Positions 1-5,576 of a DNA stretch of 6,766 nt are shown one piece after another. The DNA comes from Balneolales bacterium (GTDB taxonomy: Bacteria > Bacteroidota > Rhodothermia > Balneolales > Natronogracilivirgulaceae). Location: the NCBI GenBank assembly GCA_007120555.1, contig SKNL01000101.1, positions 1 through 6,766 of the forward strand. Reading direction: 5' to 3'. The position numbers and the translations under genes are program-made. The notes beneath the pieces were generated by a model, which worked only from the letters and a program-made list of their open reading frames with translations, did no database searches and was not told the DNA's origin. The stretch's first letter is position 1. The number at the start of each line of letters is the position of its first letter.

Positions 1-63
1 ATTCAAACAGATAAACAGGGCTGTCAGAAGAACGGATTTCAATGCGAATGGCATTCTTTCCAT
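1..63 (-). CDS. N-terminal fragment of a probable exported or membrane protein, cut by the left window edge
   Basis: Reading the minus strand from the ATG at 63-61 gives 21 open codons to the window edge: MERMPFALKSVLLTALFICL then N. A second in-frame ATG lies at 54-52 (MPFALKS...). A short basic start (Arg3, Lys9) followed by the hydrophobic run VLLTALFICL is what a Sec signal peptide or first membrane segment looks like. The start lies 28 bp after the hisN stop on the same strand, so the two may share a transcript. No clear Shine-Dalgarno sequence precedes either ATG, as for most genes here. The rest of the gene is outside the window, so no function can be given. A chance ORF of this length is possible, but the signal-peptide character and position after hisN favour a real gene. 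Confidence 0.55.
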   Translation of the reverse strand, partial: MERMPFALKSVLLTALFICLN

Positions 64-91
64 GTGTTTGTTTGGATAGGATTGTCAGTGT

Positions 92-871
92 TCAGCGAGT
101 GGATTCCACGGCGGACAATACCACGGGCGCCAGCTTCTCATTGGCAGAGAAGCCGTGTCCGCTGTCAATAACCGCATGTCCGGCAAAATCAAGAAAAACA
201 CCACCGGATTCCTGCATGATGGGCAGTAATGGCGCGGCATCCCAGATTTTCAGCAACGGGTCAAACATGATATCGGCTCTTCCGGTGGCAACCATCATGT
301 GGCCGTACGCATCACCCCAGGTGCGATGCAACCGGCATTCGTCAAGCAAAACCCGGAAGGGATCCTCCAGTCCCTCACTGATGATGGTCGTGATGTCCGT
401 GCTGAGGAGAACGGCCTTGCGCATGAGGGCGGTTTCGGATACGCGACAGTCCTTGCCATTGTAGCGGGCGCCCAGTCCAATGGCGGCCTCGCAAAGTTCG
501 TCCGTTGCCGGGGCATAGATAACCCCGATTTCAGGCTCATCATCGAAGGTAACACCAATAAGCGTGGTATAGAGCGGAATCCCGTGAATGAACGACAGCG
601 TGCCATCTACGGGATCCAGAATCCAGCGGATGGAAGATGCTTCCTTTTCCGTTCCGAATTCCTCCCCGACAATACCGTGATCCGGGTATTTTTCGACGAT
701 TTGTTTCCGCATCCACTTCTCTGCTTCCCGATCGGCGATGGTCACAGGTGAATCATCCCCCTTGCGTTCCACATCAATTTTTTTCCTGAAATGGGCGAGC
801 GTTTTCTTACCGGCTGTGAGCGCCAGGTAAATCGCAAATTGCAATAATTCCTCTTTTGTGTTCTGTTCCAT
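92..871 (-). CDS. hisN: Histidinol-phosphatase, inositol monophosphatase family (HisN type)
   Basis: This 259-residue protein has the full Mg2+-dependent phosphatase signature of the inositol monophosphatase superfamily. Visible elements are GEEFG (metal ligand Glu70), WILDPVDGT at 83-91 (Asp86 and Asp89, with Gly90-Thr91 for phosphate) and the C-terminal WDAAPLLPIMQESGG with Asp211. The stretch TWGDAYGHMMVATGRADIMFD (184-204) and the SFIHGIP segment after the metal site resemble HisN-type histidinol-phosphatases more than classical inositol phosphatases. HisN hydrolyses L-histidinol phosphate to L-histidinol, the penultimate stage of histidine synthesis, in the cytosol. Length is normal for the family (about 250-270). 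The ATG at 871 gives a typical N-terminal helix, but no Shine-Dalgarno sequence is evident. No other his gene is in the window, so substrate is inferred from motifs alone; myo-inositol phosphate or another sugar phosphate remains possible. It is divergent from tex and probably cotranscribed with the left-edge gene. Confidence 0.85.
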   Translation of the reverse strand: MEQNTKEELLQFAIYLALTAGKKTLAHFRKKIDVERKGDDSPVTIADREAEKWMRKQIVEKYPDHGIVGEEFGTEKEASSIRWILDPVDGTLSFIHGIPLYTTLIGVTFDDEPEIGVIYAPATDELCEAAIGLGARYNGKDCRVSETALMRKAVLLSTDITTIISEGLEDPFRVLLDECRLHRTWGDAYGHMMVATGRADIMFDPLLKIWDAAPLLPIMQESGGVFLDFAGHAVIDSGHGFSANEKLAPVVLSAVESTR

Positions 872-893
872 TGTAAATAGATATTACGGCTGA

Positions 894-901
894 TATATTT
901 G
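894..901 (+). promoter_or_regulatory. Candidate Bacteroidota-type promoter for tex (TAnnTTTG box)
   Basis: TATATTTG at 894-901 matches the -7 element TAnnTTTG used by the Bacteroidota primary sigma factor. A TTG lies at 871-873, 20 bp upstream, in the expected place for the -33 element, although it overlaps the first base of the hisN start codon. If used, transcription would begin near 908 and leave a tex leader of roughly 220 nt. A second box, TACGTTTG at 956-963, has no matching upstream TTG. The match is short, so chance occurrence is a real possibility. Confidence 0.3.
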
Positions 902-1026
902 ACACCTGCCTGCTGTCGCCGGTCGGACGTCAGCGAATAGTAAACTGGAATCTGTTACGTTTGGAAAGTGTCCTTGACCTGCTGCACGCTTGTGTACTCC
1001 ATATGCAACCAGGATTGGGAATATAC

Positions 1027-1040
1027 ACACGTCACACGTC
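1027..1040. repeat. Perfect tandem heptamer ACACGTC x2 in the hisN-tex intergenic region
   Basis: ACACGTC occurs twice back to back (1027-1033 and 1034-1040) and is followed by GTG, so the right end reads CACGTCGTG, an almost symmetric sequence. It sits about 90 bp before the tex start, inside the divergent intergenic region. It could be a protein-binding site for either gene or a chance duplication; nothing else supports a function. Confidence 0.3.
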
Positions 1041-1127
1041 GTGCCAGTAACGTACAGGATGCCGGTTTGGTTTAGAAAACAACAGTCCGAAATCACTTTT
1101 GACTCAATAGTGTAAAATAACAAAAAG

Positions 1128-3323
1128 ATGTCATCAGACGGAATAATTTCTCAAATCGCCAAAGAGCTCTCGCTGCCTGCAGTGCATGTCTCTGCGGTAA
1201 CCTCCATGCTTGAGGAAGGAGCAACAATCCCATTCATGGCACGCTACCGGCAGGAGCGCACAGGCGGACTCGACGAGGAAGTCCTCCGTGAGATCCGTGA
1301 TCGACTTGAACATCTAAGGCTGCTTGCCGAACGCAAGGAGACGGTTCTGGCGTCCATCCGCGAACAGGGAAAGCTGACGGAGGAACTGGAGGAGATGATC
1401 CGTTCCTGTTCGTTGCTGAAAGACCTTGAGGACATCTATCTGCCCTACAAACCAAAGCGTAAAACGAGGGCGAGCATTGCCAGGGAAAAAGGGCTGGAAC
1501 CACTGGCGGATCAGATGTGGGAAGAGGAAGTGGAAGAAGGAAACCCCGAATCAATAGCCGCAACGTTTATCAATGCCGAAGCAGGTGTGCCTGATGTGGA
1601 GGATGCGCTCCAGGGTGCACGTGACATCTGCGCGGAATGGATCAATGAAGAGGTAGACTTGCGCAACGCACTGCGCAAGCAGATCCAGCGGCATGGTTCA
1701 CTCCGGACCTCCAGAGCTTCAGAACCGGACGAACGCGAAACCTACCGTGAATACTATGATTTCAATTGCAAAATAAACTATCTCAAACCGCATCAGATAC
1801 TCGCGATTAACCGAGGTGAGCGGGAAGGAATTCTATCCGCCAATCTAGAAGTTTTAAAGGATAAAGCACTTGAGCGCATGGAGCGCTTTATCATAACAAA
1901 TCAAAAATCGATTTTTTCCAGCCATCTTTCACTTGCTGTCAGGGATAGTTTCAAGCGGCTTCTGTTTCCTGCACTTGAAAGGGAGGCGCGAAAGGAGCTG
2001 ACAGAAAAAGCCGAGGAGCATGCCATCCAGACTTTCGCGGAAAACCTGAGGAACCTTCTGCTACAACCGCCGCTGTCTGCCCGTGCGGTCATGGGCATTG
2101 ATCCGGGCTACCGTACCGGCTGCAAGGTTGCTGTTGTGGATGGCACCGGTAAATATCTGGAAGGGACCACGATTTACCCTACTCCTCCCTTGAAGAAAGT
2201 ACGGGAGTCCATCCAGTCCATGGATCGGCTCATTGACGCTCACGGAGTCACACTCATTGCAATCGGGAACGGAACCGGCAGCCGGGAGACCGAGCTGACT
2301 GTTGCAACTCTGATTTCGGAAAGGCAGAACAGGAATAAGGACGAGGATCTGCGCTATCTCATTGTCAATGAGGCCGGTGCTTCGGTCTATTCGGCATCTC
2401 CCCTTGCAAAGCAGGAGTTTCCTGACCTGGAGGCTGCCATGAGAGGAAACATTTCCATTGCCCGACGCGTACAGGACCCGCTGGCTGAGCTTGTCAAGAT
2501 CGATCCCAAATCCATTGGGGTAGGCCTGTATCAGCATGATGTCAACCAGGCAAACCTTTCACGAAAACTGGATGATGTGGTTGAAAGCTGTGTGAACAGT
2601 GTCGGTGTAAACCTGAACTCAGCCAGTTCGTCACTTTTGGCCTATGTCTCCGGTCTCAGCCGCACTATCGCTGAAAAGATCGTTTCGTACCGCAATGAAA
2701 ACGGTGTTTTTCGTGACCGCCAGGAACTTTTTAAGGTTTCCGGGCTGGGGGCGTTCCGCTTTCAGCAGGCAGCGGGGTTCCTTCGCATACCGGAATCATC
2801 CAATCCGCTGGACAACACCGCCATCCACCCGGAAAGCTATGACGCTACGCTCAAACTCTGTGACTCGATCGGAGTGAAGCCCGGGGATATTCCGGAATCG
2901 GTCACCCTGTTTCCCGTCAAATTCCGGAACCTCAAAACGGATGAAACCGCCCGGAAACTGGGCGTCGGGAGGCCAACGCTTGAACTGATCATGGAGCAGC
3001 TGCAAAAACCGGGACGGGATCCAAGGGAATCCCTTCCCAAGCCACTGCTCCGGCAGGAAATCCTTTCCATGAGCGACCTTAGGGAAGGGCTGGAACTGGA
3101 AGGGACCGTGCGCAATGTGGTTGACTTCGGGGCTTTTGTGGATATCGGTGTCAAGCAGGACGGACTTCTTCACATCTCAAAAATGAGCAGCAAGCGTGTC
3201 ACAAATCCGCATGATGTGGTTTCTGTGGGTGACATCATCAAAGTGCGGATCGCCTCCGTCGATGAGCAGCGCGGGCGTATCAGTCTGGAGATGGCAGGGA
3301 TGAATTCTCCAGAAGCTCTTTGA
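1128..3323 (+). CDS. tex: Tex, S1-domain RNA-binding transcription accessory protein
   Basis: The 731-residue protein shows the whole Tex architecture: an N-terminal helical/HTH region (ATIPFMARYRQERTGGLDEE at about 31-50), a YqgF/RNase H-like domain beginning AVMGIDPGYRTG (Asp325), the highly conserved NEAGASVYSAS block (Glu415), the ISIARRVQDPLAELVKIDPK and YQHDVNQ stretches, two helix-hairpin-helix units (about 500-570) and a C-terminal S1 domain (about 654-725, with GTVRNVVDFGAFVDIG and DGLLHIS). Tex proteins bind nucleic acid, associate with transcription complexes and affect toxin gene expression in Bordetella and virulence or stress survival in other bacteria. Length is slightly shorter than E. 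coli Tex (about 770) but no domain is missing. The ATG at 1128 fits the family start and follows an A-rich leader (AACAAAAAG) rather than a Shine-Dalgarno sequence. It is the only plus-strand gene and its last 15 codons overlap the end of trmH. Confidence 0.96.
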   Translation: MSSDGIISQIAKELSLPAVHVSAVTSMLEEGATIPFMARYRQERTGGLDEEVLREIRDRLEHLRLLAERKETVLASIREQGKLTEELEEMIRSCSLLKDLEDIYLPYKPKRKTRASIAREKGLEPLADQMWEEEVEEGNPESIAATFINAEAGVPDVEDALQGARDICAEWINEEVDLRNALRKQIQRHGSLRTSRASEPDERETYREYYDFNCKINYLKPHQILAINRGEREGILSANLEVLKDKALERMERFIITNQKSIFSSHLSLAVRDSFKRLLFPALEREARKELTEKAEEHAIQTFAENLRNLLLQPPLSARAVMGIDPGYRTGCKVAVVDGTGKYLEGTTIYPTPPLKKVRESIQSMDRLIDAHGVTLIAIGNGTGSRETELTVATLISERQNRNKDEDLRYLIVNEAGASVYSASPLAKQEFPDLEAAMRGNISIARRVQDPLAELVKIDPKSIGVGLYQHDVNQANLSRKLDDVVESCVNSVGVNLNSASSSLLAYVSGLSRTIAEKIVSYRNENGVFRDRQELFKVSGLGAFRFQQAAGFLRIPESSNPLDNTAIHPESYDATLKLCDSIGVKPGDIPESVTLFPVKFRNLKTDETARKLGVGRPTLELIMEQLQKPGRDPRESLPKPLLRQEILSMSDLREGLELEGTVRNVVDFGAFVDIGVKQDGLLHISKMSSKRVTNPHDVVSVGDIIKVRIASVDEQRGRISLEMAGMNSPEAL
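3280..3323. other. 44-bp convergent overlap of the tex and trmH 3' ends
   Basis: The trmH stop (TGA, minus strand, 3282-3280) lies inside tex codon 718 and its neighbour, in the last strand of the S1 domain. The tex stop (TGA, 3321-3323) lies inside the C-terminal codons of trmH (ending KELLENSSLPSPD). Both strands of these 44 bp therefore encode protein. No intergenic space is left for a conventional terminator for either gene, so each transcript must end within, or read antisense into, the other. Confidence 0.9.
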
Positions 3324-3999
3324 ATTTCCGGTCCAATGCAGGCAATCGGTGAACCGACTTGCGAAGCCAGGCCAAATAAAGCACATCCCTTTCTTCCCGG
3401 GTCAGGTTCCAGCCGTTTTTTTGCTCATCAAGATGCTTTCGCAGATGGTACAGGCAAAGTGCCACGCTCACGGATATATTGAAACTCTCACTGAATCCAT
3501 ACATGGGGATATACAGCCACTCATCGGCCTGCGCTATGGCATAGGAGGTCAGCCCGAGTTTTTCGGTCCCGAAAACCAGGGCTGCGGGTTGATCCGGAAC
3601 ATAGTCAGGCAGTGCAACCTGTTTTTCGTGGGGAGTGGTTGCTACAATACGATACCCCTTCTCCCGGAGTTTTCTGTAGGCAATCTCCGTATTGTTGACT
3701 TGCCTGTCTCTGTATCGGTGAACATCAAGCCATTTTTCAGAGCCGATGGTAACACTTTTGTCCACGTCAAAAACATTCCGATTTTCTATGACGTGGACAT
3801 CCTGTATGCCAAAGGCATCGCAGCTTCTGAGTACGGCAGAGGCATTTTGTGACTGATAGATATCCTCCAGCACAACGGTAAAAAAGCGCGTCCGGTTGTT
3901 GAGGATGTATTGAAACAGCTTTTTTTTGTGTTCGCTGACATACTGTTCAAAAAAAGCGGTCTGCTGCTTGCTTATTCTTCTTTGCGATGTCCCGGTCAT
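3280..3999 (-). CDS. trmH: SpoU/TrmH-family RNA 2'-O-ribose methyltransferase, probably tRNA Gm18 methyltransferase
   Basis: This 239-residue SPOUT enzyme has all three SpoU motifs. Motif 1 is EDIYQSQNASAVLRSCDAFG (45-64) with Asn52 and the catalytic-type Arg58; motif 2 is ALVFGTEKLGLT (140-151) with Glu146; motif 3 is LYIPMYGFSESFNISVSVAL (162-181) with Asn174. These form the trefoil-knot S-adenosylmethionine site. The N-terminal helical region, the overall length and the roughly 55-residue C-terminal helical tail match TrmH (E. coli 229 residues), which methylates the 2'-OH of G18 in the tRNA D-loop, rather than the longer rRNA enzyme RlmB. The exact nucleotide is inferred from family resemblance. 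The ATG at 3999 is the only plausible start. It lies 16 bp behind the response-regulator stop, so cotranscription is likely. The end overlaps tex on the other strand. Confidence 0.88.
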   Translation of the reverse strand: MTGTSQRRISKQQTAFFEQYVSEHKKKLFQYILNNRTRFFTVVLEDIYQSQNASAVLRSCDAFGIQDVHVIENRNVFDVDKSVTIGSEKWLDVHRYRDRQVNNTEIAYRKLREKGYRIVATTPHEKQVALPDYVPDQPAALVFGTEKLGLTSYAIAQADEWLYIPMYGFSESFNISVSVALCLYHLRKHLDEQKNGWNLTREERDVLYLAWLRKSVHRLPALDRKFKELLENSSLPSPD

Positions 4000-4015
4000 T
4001 TCGGTTGTGGCGGTC

Positions 4016-4711
4016 CTATTCGAATTCTCGGACCGGCTTGCTGTTCAGCTTGAATCCCTTTTTGCGAACCGTCTGGATGTAATTGACCGGTGTCAGTTCC
4101 TCGATTTTCTTCCTGATATAACTGATATACACGTTGAGGAAATTGGTATTTGTATCAAAGTTTATATCCCATACGTTGTTCGTGAGTTCATCCTTGTAGA
4201 GGATCCTGTCAGGATTTTTCATGAAATAAGCCATCAGGTTGAACTCATTATTCGTAAGCAGCACCTTGGTGTCCTTGACGAAGAACTCCCGGTTCACCAG
4301 ATCAATTTTCAGTTCACCGCACTCATAGGTGTTGTTGGTCTCTTCTCCTTTTCTGACACGCCGGATGATGGCGTTTATACGGGCAAGCAACTCTTTGTTG
4401 TCAAAAGGCTTGGTCAGGTAATCGTCGGCACCCGTATTGAGACCGGCAATCTTGGTGTCCGTGTTCTGATACGCTGAGAGAATGAGGATGGGAGTCGTTA
4501 TATTGTTTTCGCGCAATGTCTTGCACACCTCCAAGCCACTTCTGTCGGGCAAACCAAGATCGAGGATTATGATTTCGAAGTCATCTTCAAGCGCCATCCT
4601 CTCTCCGGTATCCGCTCTGTCAGCGACTGTTATCTCGTGGCCCTCGTTTTCCAGTACATGTTTAACAAGGGTACGAACAATACGGTCGTCTTCAATAACA
4701 AGTATTTTCAT
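4016..4711 (-). CDS. OmpR/PhoB-family response regulator transcription factor (orphan in this window)
   Basis: The 231-residue protein has an N-terminal receiver domain (1 to about 118) with the acidic pair Asp8-Asp9, phosphoacceptor Asp51 in ILDLGLPD, the switch Ser79 and Tyr98, and Lys101 in the TKPF turn. After a short linker follows a winged-helix DNA-binding domain (about 125-227), with LTNNEFNLMAYFMKNPDRIL and the recognition-helix region NTNFLNVYISYIRKK, then the wing VNYIQTVRKKGFKL. All phosphotransfer residues are intact, so it should be activated by a sensor histidine kinase and bind DNA as a dimer in the cytosol. No kinase lies beside it; instead trmH follows after 16 bp. The upstream side is occupied by an AT-rich promoter-like stretch and a dyad. 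The ATG at 4711 gives a canonical MKILVIEDD start. The regulon and signal cannot be read from the sequence. Confidence 0.95.
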   Translation of the reverse strand: MKILVIEDDRIVRTLVKHVLENEGHEITVADRADTGERMALEDDFEIIILDLGLPDRSGLEVCKTLRENNITTPILILSAYQNTDTKIAGLNTGADDYLTKPFDNKELLARINAIIRRVRKGEETNNTYECGELKIDLVNREFFVKDTKVLLTNNEFNLMAYFMKNPDRILYKDELTNNVWDINFDTNTNFLNVYISYIRKKIEELTPVNYIQTVRKKGFKLNSKPVREFE

Positions 4712-4743
4712 AGAAGCTCGTGATGTACTTATCCAATGTGAAT

Positions 4744-4773
4744 AATGCCGGTGGCTGACGGGGAACTGGCATT
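4744..4773 (-). promoter_or_regulatory. Inverted repeat in the leader of the response-regulator gene (operator or leader hairpin)
   Basis: AATGCCGGT (4744-4752) and ACTGGCATT (4765-4773) are inverted copies with eight of nine positions matching, separated by 12 bp. The dyad ends 33 bp before the regulator ATG. In the minus-strand transcript it would fold into a nine-pair stem with one mismatch. Its position fits either an operator for autoregulation by the regulator or a 5'-UTR hairpin; the sequence cannot decide between them. Confidence 0.4.
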
Positions 4774-4797
4774 CGATGTAAGAGAAACGTACAAGCT

Positions 4798-4822
4798 ATT
4801 ATACAAATCAACTTCAAAAATA
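4798..4822 (-). promoter_or_regulatory. Candidate promoter region for the response regulator-trmH unit
   Basis: On the minus strand this AT-rich stretch holds TATTTTTG (4822-4815), a match to the Bacteroidota TAnnTTTG -7 box with a TTTTG 22 bp upstream (4849-4845), slightly wider than the usual spacing. It also holds a perfect TATAAT (4803-4798), but with no recognisable TTGACA-like element 16-18 bp upstream. Either would place the transcription start about 70-100 bp before the regulator ATG and upstream of the dyad at 4744-4773. The region as a promoter is plausible; the exact box is uncertain. Confidence 0.35.
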
Positions 4823-4864
4823 CAGAAAAATCCACATTAAATAACAAAATTTTACTGTTGTTTC

Positions 4865-4894
4865 AAAAAAGCGCCGGTACCGGAAGAATTCCGG
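4865..4894 (-). terminator. Possible intrinsic terminator of the transporter/hydrolase-like unit
   Basis: On the minus strand a perfect six-pair stem CCGGAA / TTCCGG (4894-4889 and 4885-4880) closes a three-base loop and is followed, after nine bases, by six T (4870-4865). CCGGTACCGG at 4874-4883 is itself a perfect palindrome that overlaps the second arm, so alternative folds compete. The stem-to-T spacing is longer than in a textbook terminator, which lowers confidence. It lies 67 bp beyond the stop at 4962. Confidence 0.4.
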
Positions 4895-4904
4895 ACTGTA
4901 TGTG

Positions 4905-4948
4905 TCACCGGATTTTCAATTTGCAAATTACAAAACCGTGATCGGTGA
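4905..4948. repeat. Nested imperfect inverted repeat just downstream of the hydrolase-like gene
   Basis: The outer arms TCACCG (4905-4910) and CGGTGA (4943-4948) are perfect inverted copies. Inside them lies the perfect 12-bp palindrome AATTTGCAAATT (4918-4929), and TTTT (4913-4916) faces AAAA (4932-4935). Together they can form one long interrupted stem. It begins 13 bp after the stop codon at 4962 on the minus strand. There is no T-run directly after it, so it looks more like a 3'-end stability structure or a protein site than an intrinsic terminator. Confidence 0.45.
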
Positions 4949-4961
4949 GAATCCGTGGTCG

Positions 4962-5567
4962 TTATGGCTGCTCCTCCGAATCGGGATCTCCCTGAATCCA
5001 TCGCTGGATCGTTCTGGCTGTCTCTTCAGAAATTTCGGCATCTTTTCCTGAAAGTCCAAGCATCCTGAGATGCTTGTATCGCGAACTGTCCTGTTCCATC
5101 CAAGACCTGTTCACCGAACCACCGAACAGAATCATCTCGTTTATGTAGTGAGGCCTGGTGGCGCAAAAATAGGAAACCTGGTTCCGGGATCCTTCCCATC
5201 CCACGAGCACCAGCCTGCTCGCCTCAATGTGGGGCAGCAGTCCGTCGATTACTTCCTGAAGAAACTCAGATACGTACTCACGGGCGGCTGTAATGGTCTG
5301 TTCGTCTTTATGGTTCGGTATCCAGTAGTACGTACGGTCTTCATCTTCCGGCAAGACATCGGGATACGGTGCCTGGATCAGCAAATGGTGCCCCTGGAGG
5401 GTCATCAGCGGCGCAACTGTTTTTTCCAGATGGGCGAGGTTTCTGCCGGTTTCATGCAGATACACATACAGCGGCTGTTTGCCGTTTTTTGCGGTGCGGT
5501 AAAGGCGATATGGTACTTCCAGATAAAATGAAGCCTTGCCGGAAAGTATCAGTTCTTGTTTGCTCAT
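4962..5567 (-). CDS. Alpha/beta-hydrolase-fold protein, phospholipase/carboxylesterase-like, with degenerate active site
   Basis: The 201-residue protein resembles the phospholipase/carboxylesterase branch of the alpha/beta hydrolases: LYVYLHETGRN (33-43) sits where the strand-3 HGxGxN oxyanion loop belongs, YYWIP (80-84) where esterases have an aromatic segment, LVLVGWEGS (119-127) at the nucleophile elbow, LFGGSVNRSW (147-156) after the next strand, and LGLSGKDAEIS (170-180) at the acid loop. The elbow reads Gly-Trp-Glu-Gly-Ser instead of Gly-x-Ser-x-Gly: Glu125, codon GAA, replaces the serine. No His follows Asp176, so the usual catalytic His also appears absent, and the HG of the oxyanion loop is HE. 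I infer a non-catalytic or altered member. There is no signal peptide, so it is probably cytosolic. It starts 9 bp after the transporter stop, without a Shine-Dalgarno sequence, suggesting cotranscription and possibly translational coupling. Family assignment is moderate because I could not run a search. Confidence 0.7.
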   Translation of the reverse strand: MSKQELILSGKASFYLEVPYRLYRTAKNGKQPLYVYLHETGRNLAHLEKTVAPLMTLQGHHLLIQAPYPDVLPEDEDRTYYWIPNHKDEQTITAAREYVSEFLQEVIDGLLPHIEASRLVLVGWEGSRNQVSYFCATRPHYINEMILFGGSVNRSWMEQDSSRYKHLRMLGLSGKDAEISEETARTIQRWIQGDPDSEEQP

Positions 5568-5576
5568 ATGAATGGG

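Noticed and set aside
42..464. 140-codon plus-strand reading frame opposite hisN
   Set aside because: It is antisense to the conserved C-terminal half of the phosphatase, has a low-complexity Ser/Arg-rich product and no recognisable domain.
1099..1118. TTGACT and TAAAAT just before tex as a sigma-70 promoter
   Set aside because: Only 8 bp separate the two hexamers, far from the 16-18 bp needed, and the start point would fall almost on the ATG.
884..1123. 79-codon minus-strand reading frame filling the hisN-tex intergenic region
   Set aside because: It can begin only at a TTG and contains no ATG. The composition resembles no known protein, and it covers the space where promoters of both divergent genes must lie.
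2061..2537. 158-codon minus-strand reading frame inside tex
   Set aside because: It lies opposite the most conserved part of Tex (YqgF domain through the NEAGASVYSAS block), where the plus-strand protein is unambiguous.
3926..4477. 183-codon plus-strand reading frame opposite the regulator and trmH start
   Set aside because: It runs antisense to the strongly conserved receiver and winged-helix domains, and its product is a typical mirror of the minus-strand codons.
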